From positions 38,416,501-38,480,500 of the forward strand of contig OY978526.1 in NCBI GenBank assembly GCA_963854835.1: a stretch of DNA of 64,000 nucleotides, in the 5' to 3' direction. The notes beneath the pieces were generated by a model that was not told the origin of the DNA, ran no database searches, and was given only the letters and a program-made list of their open reading frames with translations. Below, one piece after another: positions 1 to 11,809 of the stretch (positions are counted from its first letter, which is position 1; each line of letters begins with the position of its first letter). The position numbers and the translations under genes are program-made. Origin of the DNA: Megamerina dolium (Eukaryota; Arthropoda; Insecta; Diptera; Megamerinidae).

Positions 1-1645
1 CAGGCAGGCCATCAGCACCTGCAGCTTTGTTGTTCTTCAGCCTTAAAATGGCCGTTTCAACCTCGTCATAGTCGGGTGGTGGAACATCAACACCATAATC
101 TGTAATTGGGGTTATCGGGCAATCTCCTCCACTGGCGGAATTGTTCGTAGCATCGCCTTTCAGTAACGTGGAGAAGTGTTCCCTCCATAGGCTCAGTACA
201 CTCTGGACGTCTGTAACCAGATTCCCATTTCCATCACGACAAGAAGAGGCTCCGGGATTTAAACCTCCACTCAGGCGCTTGATATTTTCGAAGAATTTTC
301 GAGTCTCATTCTTGTCGGTACACATCTCTATCTCCCCACACTCGCGTCTTTCCAAATCCCTCTTCTTGCTCCTGAAAAGACATCTCTCTGCACTCCTTTT
401 CTCTCTGTACCGCTCCTTAACAGCTCGCGTTGCGCCTGCACGTAGTTTTTCTGTAGGCGGCGTCTTTCTCTGCGGTAGCGTCGCGACACTCCTGATCATA
501 CCACTCATTCCTCAGAGGCCGGTAGTAACCGATTACCTCCTTGGCAGCAGTAGTCATGGAGTGGGATATATGTGTCCACCGTGCGCATGTATCATCAAGT
601 GGGGGAGTGTTCTGCATAAGCAGATCCGATAGTCGAGTGGAAAATGCATCTGCTGTCTCTGGTGATCGCAGCTTACTGACGTCGAGCTTTCTCTGTGTGG
701 GACTTCTCTTGTTATTTGCGACACATAAGCGTGTGCGCACCTTAGCTGCAACAAGGTAGTGATCCGAGTCGATGTTGGCACCACGGATCGATTTCACGTC
801 CATCACACTGGAAGAATGCCTTCCGTCAATCACCACATGATCAATTTGGTTTCTTGTACGTTGATCTGGAGACAGCCATGTCGCTTTGTCTATGTCGAGA
901 TGCTGGAATCTGGTACCACCAATTACCATGTTTCGTGCTGAGGCGAAGTCGATCAGCCTCATTCCGTTATAGGGGTGTTCTGGTGGAGGCTGAATTTTCC
1001 GATAGTTGGACCAAAGGTACCTTCCTTGCCCACCCTGGCATTAAAGTCGCCAAGCACGATTTTGATATCGTGGCGGGGGCAGCGGTCATAAGCTTCTTCG
1101 AGGCGCTGAAAGAAGCTCTCCTTGGTCACATTGTCCTTCTCATCCGTCGGAGCGTGGGCACATATAAGGCTGATGTTGAAAAATTTTGCCTTGATGCGGA
1201 TTGTGGCCAGCCGTTCGTTCACAGGCGTGAACTGTGAGACAAGATGTCGCAGTCTCTTGCTGACCAAAAATCCACATCCTAATTCGTACCTTTCAGCATG
1301 GCAACTATAGTAAATGTCACAGGACGCTCTTTTGGAGCAGCCCTGTCCCGTCTATCGCATTTCCTGGAGAGCGGTGATGTCAGCTCTGTATTTTTCGAGG
1401 ACATCAACCAGCTGGATGGAGGCACCCTCCCTATAAAGGGACCGGACATTCCAGGTGCATATCCGTAAATCATTGTCCTTTTTTTGCTTGCGGGGGTCAT
1501 CAAGAAAAGCGGTAGTCCTTATCCGAGGCATATTTGTTTTTTTCATTGGGGGGGTTTTTTTATGTGGCGGGTCCCAAACCCAACGCACAACCTCTAACCA
1601 GGAGATTTTCGCCACTCACTTCAGCCGCCTCCCAGCGGGTGCCAC
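1..1645 (-). mobile_element. RTE-clade non-LTR retrotransposon, copy A (5' part, decayed)
   Basis: Read on the minus strand, this begins near 1645 with the same leader as the copy at 22.5 kb, then encodes an apurinic-type endonuclease (start motif RICTWNVRSLYREG, catalytic-region motifs GDFNARVG and SDHYLV) followed by the start of the reverse transcriptase linker, and runs off the left window edge. The endonuclease frame is broken: a TAG replaces the Trp codon after LQEMR near 1353, and an indel near 960 shifts frame (NTPITE into MRLIDFASARN). RTE assignment rests on the RT ORF of copy B, which has the RTE/BovB arrangement of motifs. This copy keeps the second half of the endonuclease that copy B has lost, so the two are complementary for reconstructing domain order. 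It is a dead copy. Confidence 0.85.
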
Positions 1646-3335
1646 CAGATCAATTAACAAATTAATATAAAATTCATGCTAATAGCCAATATTTGATTGC
1701 GAACTCAACCAGCAAATGAAACTCATGTCAGTCATTAGGAGAAAAATACAAAGAATCTAGAATTTAGAAAGGTAATTTCAAAAACGTTCATTTTTGCACA
1801 TTTTTGTAGAGACAATCTTAAAATCAATATAAAATGGTTAGAAATCGAAATTGTCGAAATTTTAGTTTATCTAATTGCGAATAGTTTTGGCGCTCATACG
1901 AATTTATATGGAGCTATGGAGATTCGAACCAGTATAAAATTCTTCTATAAGAAGGATTTTTAACGGCATTAAGCAAGTTAAAAACTTTTCCATAAATCAT
2001 ACTTTCTAGTAGAAAATTCATAGTTTATATAGAGTTGAGTATAAAGCATATCATTGTAGACTAATACTGGCTAATATATATGTATACACAGTAGCGTGCA
2101 TGTATGTGTGCATTTCATCGAACAGGATTACCTAGAAATTATATTACAATTACTGCCTTTGTTTGCTGGGACTCTGAAATCGTTTGTGCAAAGGTATGTA
2201 GATAAAAATGGGACAAATATATGAAGAAAAACGGTATATAGTATAACATAGAAGACAGTAATCAATGTTACCTACAAATAGTAATCATACGGGTACATAC
2301 CTTATATGTGAGGACAAACACATATCGTGTATATACACATTAGTATTCAAATATATATATTTGTAAGGTTTATGTACATACACCCACACCGAGAAATCAC
2401 ATTTGTTTGTATATAAATATGCATCCGTAAATGTATAGAATGGCAATAAAATGTATGCGCGTTACTGATTGCATACTATAAAATGAGAAACATATTTTAC
2501 AGCAAAGGAAAGTAGTTACCTACTACAATACAAGAAGTAAGTATACTTTCAGGCGATTTTACACTTTATGTGTTCTTTAGTGTTGCTGTCGGTACTGGTG
2601 TTACCGTTTTCGTTGATAGTAAATGCATGCATCGAATGTATACCTTGCATTATTTCGCTCTGTTTTTTTTTTCTCTATTTATTTCTTTTTGTGGATTCAG
2701 GAGGATGTAAGCGTATTCAAATGAATGCATTTGAATGAATAAACTTATACTATACACACACACGTAGTGTATGTACTTAGTATACATGCATTTATAGATA
2801 TGGTTAGTACGCGTGTGACTACTTGCAACATGCTGGCATACGATTTTAGGTAAAATTTATATTAAAATTGTGTCGGTGGCTGAGTTTCTCTAAGTGAGAT
2901 GATAACAACTCATTGCTACTGGTTGGTATTGATGCAATGTATGCATATTAAAATACGATGTAATAGAATAAAAAAGTTAATATTTACAAAAAAAAAAAAA
3001 ACAAAACACAAAAAAAAAGGAAATATCCAAAAATAAATTATAAATAACTACGTGAATGTGAGTATATAGTATAAAGAAAATTTGGTCAAAAAAAGAAAAA
3101 TAAGACTTTTGTGGTTTGCCTTGAATCCGTGTACATGTGTGGGTGGGGTAAAAGCATGTGTGTTTTTACGAAAGGTTACACAATGGCATGCATGCATACG
3201 TTTGATTTTGGCTATCTTTGTTTAAGTCCTCCTTTTCATTTCATTTTCTTTTATTTTAATTATTTAAGTTTCTCACATTTCTGGTACCAGGTGCGATGAA
3301 TACCGAATTTTTGTTTTATAAAAAAATACAAGTTT
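1646..3335. other. AT-rich non-coding stretch
   Basis: No frame with coding character is visible. The stretch holds TATA-rich and ACATA-rich low-complexity DNA, A runs near 2989-3020, and a short open frame at 3111-3299 that looks like chance. I see no RNA gene. Confidence 0.5.
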
Positions 3336-3339
3336 ATTA

Positions 3340-3530
3340 TTGGAAAATAAAAATTGGAAAATATGGTATTTTATTTAAAGTAATGGCCATTGCTAGCCAT
3401 ACAGATAATTATCATCAAGGAAAATTGCTTTTTCTATAACAAAATGTATGAAGACATTATTCAAAGTATTGGCCATCGTTAGCTATGACCTTTTTCCCAT
3501 CTTTTTCGTCATCTTTCCATCAAACAAAAA
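3340..3530 (-). mobile_element. mariner-like transposase 3' remnant
   Basis: On the minus strand the segment reads KKVIANDGQYFE followed by a stop, which resembles the C-terminal end of mariner transposases, followed by AT-rich sequence. The rest of the transposase is absent. The call rests on one short motif, so it is weak. It abuts the 3' end of the jockey copy at 3.55-7.77 kb, suggesting jockey inserted into or beside it. Confidence 0.35.
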
Positions 3531-3703
3531 CTGTTCATTCTTGGAGATCAAAAATTTTTTTTTTTTCATTTTCTTTTTTTATTGGATCTTTCTAAAATTA
3601 CTTAGAAACTAACAATAAGTAATCAAATCTTACAAACTAACTAAAATTATTTGATATTCCCAACGTTCCATCACAATTTGTTGAGTCGCGAGGTATAGCA
3701 ATT

Positions 3704-5933
3704 TCACAGCATATTCAGTGTGTCTTTTCTTTTTAATCGACGATGCCCCGTGCTCAGCAACAATTGCCTAGCAAGGGGATTCGGATGATTGTGTAATTTT
3801 TGAATGTAGCTTCTGCAGGACATTGCAACTTCCTCAGAAATTATGGGTACATTTAAATCTCGATGGATGTTAACGTTCCTCATATACCAAGGCGCGTTTG
3901 CAATAATTCGCAGACACTTGGATTGTATTCGCTGCAATTTTTCGATATTTGAGGGAGATGCGGTGCCCCAAAACTGAATACCATAAGTCCAGATTGGCTT
4001 CAGGATTGCTTTATATAATAGCACTTTGTATTCGAGATTCAACTTTGATCTTTTGTGTATCAGCCACCATAACTGATTAATTTTAATCTTGATCTGAGTT
4101 TTCTTTGCCTCTATGTGATTTTTCCAGGTCAGCCTTCTGTCGAGGTGAATACCCAAGTACTTTGTTGAGGAACATTGTGGAACTGATTGGCCATTAATTT
4201 TAAGTGGGGGACATGTATCTGGCCTTAGCGTGAAGGTTACATGTACGCTCTTTGATTCATTGACTTTTATACGCCATTTTGCTAGCCAGATTTCGAGAGA
4301 ATCGATATGAGTCTGCAGGAGTTTAGTAGCTTCTATGGGGTTAGAGCGAGAGCACTATATTGCCGTATCATCTGCAAAGGTCGATATAAATGTATGGTTA
4401 TTGCTGGGCATATCTGTAGTGTATAAGAGATACAGTAAGGGGCCCAAAACGCTTCCTTGAGGAACGCCAGCGTGAATATCCAATGGATTTGTTGTGTAAT
4501 CCTTGTGATGTACGAGAAATTGTCTTTTCGTGAGGTAGCTACTAAGCAATGAGGAGACATTTGCAGGCAGTAATAGTTTGAGTTTGTAAATAAGGCCATC
4601 GTGCCATACTTTATCGAAAGCTTGAGTGATATCAAGAAAGACAGCTGAGCAATACTTTTTTTCTTCAAAAGTGTTCCTTATTAGAGTTACAATGCGGTGG
4701 ACTTGTTCTATTGTGCCGTGCTGTTTTCTAAATCCAAACTGATGTTGAGGAATCAGTTGGTTGAGATTAATAAATGGAGTTATATTCATGACAAGTAGCT
4801 TTTCGAATATTTTAGAAAGTAGAGGCAGGAGGCTGATAGGTCTGTACGATGCAACTTTTGTAGGGTCTTTTCCTGGTTTTGCTATCATAATAATTTTTGA
4901 AGTTTTCCAGCATTTGGGATAGTGTTTAATACGAAGGATAGCATTGAAAATGTGCATCAGATGAATTACTGAAGCCGGAGGTAGCTCTTTTATCATTTTA
5001 CCGGTAATTTTATCTGGACCAGGTGATTTTTTTGGGTTTAAATCTTTATAAATTGCTTTGAATATGTCCTTTTTTTTAAATTTGAGCGTTATTGAGCAAG
5101 GTTGAGAAGTTAATTTTGGTAATGAGGACTGTGAAGAGGGTGGATTGGGTGTAAACACACTTTTTAGGTGGTTTGCAAAAGCCAAACCCTTCTCACAGTT
5201 GCTTCTAGCCCAATTACCGTCACTCAAATGGATGGGGGAATCAGTGAGAATTGGCCGATTTGAGTTTTTTGCTGATTTCCACAAACAGTAGTCTGACGCT
5301 TCACCAGGTGTTAATTTCGCTATGTGCTCTTCTAACTCTTTGTTGTTTTTATTTTTTAAGGCTTGCTTTAACTTTCGAGTGGAGTGCTGTAGCTGTGTTT
5401 TCAGATTCGGTGATCTGAATTCTTGCCATTGTCTTCGGAGTCTTCTTCTCTGTCTTACTAGCAATTCAAGATCTGCCTTTTGGAGTTATTAAGCGGGAGC
5501 CCCAGTGAGTGTGTTTGGCGTTGAAATCGCCAGCAACCGAGAATTTGCTACCAAGAGTTGAGAAAAATTCTTTATATTGCTGTTCGGTAATACTGTATCT
5601 TGGGGGACAGTATATCGCAGATATTACTAGCTTAGAGATGTATTCTTCCAGACATATAGATGTTGCTTGCAAGTAGACGCTACTGAAATCTTCGAGAACA
5701 TGATGTTTTATTCTGCTTTTTATCAATATGGCAGTTCCTCCGCGTGCCTTACCATGCGGATGATTTGTGGTGTACAGTTTGTAATATGGTATTTGGTAGC
5801 AATTTTTGTCAATGAAATGGGTCTCAGATATCATCATTATGTCGATCTGGCTGGATTCAAGGAATTGAATTAGCTCCAAACGGTGCTGGCTTAAGCCGTT
5901 GGCGTTCCAGTGGCATATCTTGAGACAACTCAT
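3704..5933 (-). pseudogene. jockey ORF2 (endonuclease + reverse transcriptase), broken
   Basis: The frame opens at 5933 with MSCLKICHWNANGLSQHRLE, the endonuclease start shared with the intact copy. Relative to that copy about 419 bp are missing at 5468-5472, removing the second half of the endonuclease (roughly residues 153-297) and shifting frame. The RT domain follows (KKSPGPDKITGKMIKELPP, SYRPISLLPLLSKIFEKLL, AVFLDITQAFDKVWH, GVPQGSVLGPLLY, FADDTAI). A TAG stop replaces a Leu codon directly after the catalytic FADD box, near 4356. The C-terminal part from MGIHLDRRLTWKNHI to KDTLNML is still open. It cannot make a working protein. Confidence 0.93.
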
Positions 5934-7543
5934 GATCTGGATAGCAATGTTTGGAGTAACATCGATTGATTTTTCATCATTTCTTGCATCATTGTTTGCA
6001 TTGAGTTCATGAATTGGTTCATATTCTGAATTAATGTTTGAAGCAAATGTTCATGGGTACTTGGCTGTTGGGTGAACAGTGAGTGTTTCTGCTCATTATT
6101 TACATTGCTTTGTTGGTGTGGGTTTTGTTTTAACACGCTAGCGTATGAATTGGTTTGATTCTTGTTTGGGATTGCAGAGAAGAATTGTGTTGCATCAATA
6201 TTTTGTCTCTTGAGTTGGCTATCTGAGTTTGCTCAACTGGTTTTAGAGGTTGATTGCTAGCGGAGAAATTTAGCTTTAGGGTTGTATATACTGGGCAACC
6301 TCTATAATTTGCGGTGTGATTACCTCCACAATTGCTGAATTTTTTCATGCTAGCATCGCCTTTAGATGTTGGGCATGTGTTTGATTTATGGAGATCTCCA
6401 CAAATCACACAAACAGCTGGCAGGGTACAATATGTCTTAGTATGTCCATATTCTTGGCAGTTACTGCACTGAGGAGGTCCAATTCTCTTATGGGGTTCTT
6501 CGATTGTGATTTTGCGATGCAATAAATATCGAATTTTATATATGGGGTGTACTTCACCTTTTTTTAGGGGTTTTGTTTCAGGCTGAAGCTCAATACGATA
6601 TAACGGTTGAGGTATATTGGTCTTGTAGAGAATGTTGCATACTGTTTTGGCTTGAAACCCTTCTTCCTGAAGGGCAAGTTTGATTTCGTTAATATCCACG
6701 TTGGGTTCGACGCCCTTGAGTACAACGATTAAGCCCTTACTACTTTTTAGCTGATATGTGTAGTAATTCTTTTTTACAGCATCAAATTCCGCTATAACTT
6801 TGCGATAATGAGTTTCGCTGTAGATTTGCACTTTCGTTTCCTCAATTTGGCCTTTGCGAATAGGAACAACGTGGAAATTCTTTGGTCCTATAAGACTTGT
6901 AATTCTAGAAATCAACTTATCTGAGTTGCGTTCTCTTAAGAAAATGGGTGGGGGTTTGAAATTTTTCTTGGAGATAATATTTTCGTCACTTTCATCACCT
7001 GAAAGCAAAGCGTATCTATTTTCCGAACTAATAGGGGCAGTGTTCTGTTTTTGAATTTTTGTTGAATTCATTTGTTTTGATTTTTGTGGACTTCTTTTTC
7101 GCTTTACTACAGTAATGAAGCGATCAATTCCAGTTTGAACAGCAACTGGTTCTTTATTAGTCATCGCACTAGTTGCTTTAACTACTGGGTCATGCACTTC
7201 AGTAGAAAGGCCGTTATTTGTTTGCTTTGATGTTGTAGCTGTTGGTGTTACAGCAGGAGAAGCGCATTGTACACTCCATGGTATAGAGGGAGATAGAATA
7301 TCACGAGAGAACAAATTATTTTTTTTGTCTGTATTTATTGTTGTTGCAAATTTTGATGTAGCGTTAGAGTGAGGAATATGTGCAGGAAAAAGATTTGCAC
7401 TGTTACTTGTGCAGTGTATATCAACTGTTTTTTTTTTATAATGCACTTATCGGGGGGGTTTGCGCGGGTGATTGCAAATTATTGTTTACACACACATTAA
7501 CAGGCGATTGCCGTTGCCGGAGAGGAGAGCGCTGAACACTCAT
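5930..7543 (-). pseudogene. jockey ORF1 (Gag-like, zinc knuckles), frameshifted
   Basis: This matches the intact 537-residue ORF1 at 44981-46594. The original start lies near 7543, but a frameshift near 7440 separates it from the long frame 7446-6130. That frame carries the RNA-binding central domain and the cysteine knuckles (CSNCQEYGHTKTYC, CVICGDLHKSNTC, then a third). In the third knuckle the first Cys is replaced by Phe (KKFSNCGG against KKCSNCGG), so it has lost a ligand as well as the frame. A 4-bp deletion near 6208 (ACTT in the intact copy) shifts the frame again before the Gln/Met-rich C-terminus. Confidence 0.9.
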
Positions 7544-7779
7544 ATTACAAACAAAATGTTTGCAAACGATATTATTTTTTTATTTTCTTTGATTTTAGTG
7601 TTCTTTTTGCTTATTTGTATAAGCAATAAAAAATCACTGAAACAAATCCTTGAGTTTACTTAGCGTCTTTTCGCAATATATTTAATTTTTTTTTTTACCG
7701 AAATCAATCACTTTTCCGACTCTATCAAAGGAGAGATGCGAAACACGTCCACTCTTATTGGTCCCTTTCACAAAAAAAA

Positions 7780-8085
7780 AAAAAAAAATGAATCAAGCCT
7801 ATTTTGGATATCCTGTACTGAAGTGAAACGTATTCCAGTAAGGAACAATCCGGTGCAAAAACTAATTTTTTGTTTTTAACGTCTCTTGGGTTCTGTTTGT
7901 GTGGCACCCGATTTTCTTGTTTTTGAATGAATTCTTCATTTGGAAATGGGTCATTGAGTCAATTTCAAGAATTCCTCGAGATTGCGTTTGACAACAATCT
8001 TGGTCGAGTAATGCTTCCAATTCTTCATCACTAAACTTTCTTGGCTGACCAGGCCTCTCCTTGTTACAATCGCCTCTCACAAGTT
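7780..8085 (-). mobile_element. mariner transposase remnant (N-terminal region)
   Basis: The minus strand reads KERPGQPRKFSDEELEALLD followed by QDCCQTQ, which matches the linker and second helix-turn-helix region of mariner transposases; the downstream part is frameshifted. Only about 70 codons remain. It lies directly upstream of jockey copy A and is a fossil. Confidence 0.7.
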
Positions 8086-8308
8086 AAAATCAATGCACAT
8101 GCATGCACACCATAAGCTACATGCAGCGTACGATGACCCTCAGCTGCAAATTTGTGCAAATGAAAGTAAACTTTCCCGCAAATTGTGTTTCGTTGGTACA
8201 AACGTTGGTACAAATAACGTGGTTGATGCATAATAACATACGCTACGTAAATCCTTTAAAATTAATCGATAACTTTGCCATGATAAACTCTTTTCATGCC
8301 ATTAATTA
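8086..8308. other. Short non-coding spacer
   Basis: Nothing recognisable is seen between the mariner remnant and the SINE target duplication. Confidence 0.4.
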
Positions 8309-8322
8309 TTATATGAAATATA

Positions 8323-8684
8323 AAAAAAAAATAAATATGTGGCACTTAAAGCCCCAAAGGGCTCATTGGCCGAGCTTCTCTTCCATTACTGTTGTGCGTC
8401 TTAAATTTTTGGACAATATTAGAAGGGACCTACTTATTTTAGCCGGTTCCGAACGGCAGAACACTTGTGATATCACTTTTTCTGAGCTTTGTCACAGAGT
8501 TCTTTTCGAAGCTTTTTCATGGCAAGTTGTTACTGTCGGAAGAATTGCCAATTGCTTGCCGACAGGTGAGTACCGTTCGAAAGAAAAATCTTATCGATAT
8601 TCAATTTGTTATGCTTCAGCCGAGGATTGAACCACGACCTACATATCAGAAGGCGAACACACTCTGAGCTACGGCACCCACTAC
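8323..8684 (-). mobile_element. tRNA-derived SINE, copy 1
   Basis: Read from 8684 leftwards the element starts GGGTGCCGTAGCTCAG, a tRNA-like 5' end with an A-box, followed by a B-box-like GTGGTTCAATCC. Its body of about 290 bp is shared with the copy at 34813-35166, and the 3' end is GCCACATATTTATTT with a T/A tail. The 14-bp direct repeat TTATATGAAATATA at 8309-8322 and 8685-8698 is the target-site duplication, which fixes both ends. About 9 bp are missing in the A-box region compared with the later copy, so this copy is probably not transcribable by RNA polymerase III. Confidence 0.85.
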
Positions 8685-8699
8685 TTATATGAAATATAC

Positions 8700-11600
8700 A
8701 ATATATTTTAATGAAAAATACATGATCACATCCTGCCAATTACGGTTATTTATGTTGGTTTTGAAAAAAAACATTCTTTTTTATTTTATGTACAGCTAAG
8801 TGTAATTGAAATATGAGTAGCATCACTTGTTTTATTTTTTGAAATGATATTGTAGCACATTGTTTTTCAATAGAAAATTGTTTACAAAATGAGCTTTTGA
8901 AAATCAATTGAACACATTCAATAAGTTGACCATAGATGTTTTCTATTTCATTATTCATGCATTGCTTTAGTTGCTATTATTCATTTATATTTAGAACGTG
9001 CAAAGAAATAGAGACGTGCATAAAGAACAGGGTCGTAGCAATAAGTCAGTCAAGGGACGGAAAGGAATGGGACTTTGAGTGAATGGGGGAGTTTGAGATG
9101 AAAATGGAAAATGATATTTTACATTTAAGACAAAAGTTAAGATACTATCATGTTTTGAATGAACAAATTAAACATTATGATACACATCTATGCTGACAAT
9201 AATTAATTTGACGAGAAAATCGATGTATTTGCAGTATTTAAATGGAAATAAAAAAAGTACGAAGTTCTTCTAATATTAGCATACTATGTTATATGTTATT
9301 TCATCCACTAAAACTGTAGTAGATTTGCAAATAAGATACATTTTCAAATTATATTTGCTTTCGCTTTAAATTTAATGTTTACTTTAGCTTGAATTGATGA
9401 CCCGGTGTTATTTCTGACAATCAGGGACAGCAAGATTGTTGCTGTTGTCTTATAGCTTTTTTTAAATTAAACAAATATTACATAAAACTGTTCTAAAAAT
9501 CACAACGAGGGTCAGCGTTAACATTAACAGATTATATTATTCCTATGGTTTGAAACTTCAAGTCTCCCTTGAATAAGGCTCTGATACAAATATGCATATG
9601 AAAATATCTGACAGTTGAGTATAAAAATCAACTGATCCATAAATAGTTTCAAAGTATTTTTATTCTTCGATTGCATTGAATTGCAGTGGCCAATAACAAA
9701 AATAATAACAACAAGAATTAAAAAAATAAAAACACAACAACAAAAATAATGGCAACTGTTTTATAGCATTCAATCAGTTGGTAACTTGTTGATGCCACAT
9801 TTATACACTTCATCCAATATGTAGAATTAAGTGTAAATCTATGTGGGTGTGTTTGTGTGTGTGTGTGAGTGAGTGAGGATATGTGAAGTGAGTATGGTTT
9901 CTTGTGTGCGCATATTTATTTTCATGGTATTGCTTTACTGTAGCTCGACTGGCTTGACTGTTAGCAATGTTCGTTATTCGTATGTTATTTACGTGGTTCG
10001 ATTACAAATTGTAGACATACTCGCATACAATTGCGAGTACTATGAACACTAGGATATGTATGCAGCAATAAGAATGTATTGGATCGGTGGAAGGAAGGTA
10101 TATTATAAATTGTTTTCTGTCTCATGAAAGTAAGTGGATTTCTCTCAGTTGTGGACCTAGTTGTTGTATTGTTGCTTATGTACTAGAATGTACAGCTTGA
10201 GATGCAATGTGAAAAGAAATATAATACATAATTCTGATGTTATTTTCATGCTATGTAGGAGGTGGACATCTTGCATCTTTAAATTTATTGCATTCTTGAA
10301 TCCACATGCTGTGGTGACATATGTATCTTCGGTATCTCTCTACCTCTGAAAGAGAACCCATTCCCCCGTTGTTATTATGGACGTCACTATATGAGATACA
10401 TGCAATTTCTATATATTTTGACTATAAGGAACTCAGTAGTAACATCCATTTTGCTACGTTCAATCAACATTCTGGCAAGTTTTTGCTCAGAAGATAATTT
10501 GCGTCAGCTAAAGCGTACCAAGATGTTCTGCTGTCACTCTTCATAATAAATCTTCACTCTTCATAAATAAATGCATTCACTAAGCAAACTTTTCATTTTT
10601 AATTATTTATTATTTGAAAAGAGCCAAGAACTACAATCTCAAAGATCTTTTTTGCTATTTTTAGACTATGAACATAGGCCCCAGAAGCTCCAAATGCCAC
10701 TTATATATTATATACTACAGTCTGATTGTAAATACAAATATGGACACTGCATGTGTGGAATATTTCATTATTACAGTTTCTTGCGGATTCAGATTGTGCT
10801 GTGGTCGCTATTGTGAATTTATATTTTTCACTATTTGTTTCCTGTGCAATTGTACATACGTTACGCAATAATCATTGACAGAGCTTCATGGTCGAATGAT
10901 AAGAAAATGGACTGATAATCATGCATCGAATATATGAACATACATAACGTGCGTGTCACTATCGTCAACATCAACATCATTACTGATGATTATCATCGAT
11001 GTCATTGTTGTTGGCCATGTAGTTGGTTTATTGTACCTATGTATTGCATTGTTTATACCAATCGCATTGCAAATGTCAATTAAGCACGTTTGTAGTATCA
11101 ATTTGGGTGCAGTGCACGTTGTTGTCATCATCATCATCATCATCATCCTCTTAACTGCTTAAAGTAGACTTTCATATAGTCGAATACATGGCTACACATA
11201 CATACATGCGTATATGCTTAATCGTATCAATAACTATGATACGGCTCATCGGTACGTATGAGTATCAACTATTGAGTGTATATAATTGAAATTGAAATTG
11301 AATTCAAACGATTGCCATTGAAAATAAAAACCGCAGAAAAACACATCAAAACATTTGCACGACTATTTGCATGTTGCCACATATTCTATGTACGATTGCA
11401 AAAATAGATTTCAAATTAAAGTACTGCACCCTGTTGTGTGCGCCTATGACACATATGATTGTTGGCTAAATTAAGAACGAATAATTGATCAACATGGCGA
11501 CATCATTGTATAGTCGAGTTGATGTCACAACGAGTATCATTTGCATTCGTTGAATTGCATTTGATTACGATAAATAAAATACAGTGCTTTGATTGAGGTG

Positions 11601-11720
11601 ATATAAAAGTGAAAAATTTATTATTCACATTGATTTTAATCTTACAAATAAGTAGATTAATAATTGAATCATATACATATATACGTATATAGGCATGGTC
11701 GCAGTGATATCGAAAGTGTG
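8700..11720. other. AT-rich non-coding region upstream of the kainate receptor
   Basis: No supported gene is present. Contents are A/T runs, a GTGT tract near 9850-9880, and an ATC microsatellite at 11125-11148. Short open frames here have no recognisable content. Untranslated first exons or promoter elements of the downstream receptor may lie here, but I cannot point to one. Confidence 0.45.
11125..11148. repeat. (ATC)n microsatellite
   Basis: About eight tandem trinucleotide units are seen directly. It lies about 0.6 kb upstream of the receptor start codon. Confidence 0.9.
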
Positions 11721-11724
11721 AAAC

Positions 11725-11809
11725 ATGATGCATATCATTTGGAAATTTCTAGTCTTGATAACAATATACTTCACCATCAGCATTGTTCGTGGACAAAGGA
11801 CAAATGTTG
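11725..11809 (+). CDS. Kainate receptor exon 1: start and signal peptide
   Basis: Encodes [16 protein letters not shown] and on to IVRGQ, a hydrophobic signal peptide with likely cleavage near VRG/Q, ending in phase 1 at a GTGAGT donor. Two adjacent ATGs (11725, 11728) are possible starts; I took the first. No further upstream in-frame coding is needed to reach the normal family length. The following intron is about 1.0 kb. Confidence 0.8.

Larger units (their letters stand above)
3550..7775 (-). mobile_element. jockey-clade non-LTR retrotransposon, copy A (decayed)
   Basis: This is a close relative of the full-length element at 42181-46707. It has both frames in the same order (Gag-like ORF1, then endonuclease/RT ORF2) on the minus strand and ends in an A tail, seen as the T run at 3556-3567. 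Both ORFs are broken (see separate entries), with an internal deletion of about 419 bp in ORF2. The 5' end matches the other copy to about 7771, where an A run starts. Because both ends lie in homopolymers, I could not define a target-site duplication. Confidence 0.92.

Noticed and set aside
141..962. Plus-strand open frames overlapping RTE copy A
   Set aside because: They are antisense to the endonuclease/RT and have no recognisable content; the minus strand carries the real motifs.
8103..8739. Open frames across 8.1-8.7 kb on both strands
   Set aside because: They run through the SINE, whose ends and target duplication are clear; similar frames recur at 34.9 kb only because the SINE recurs.
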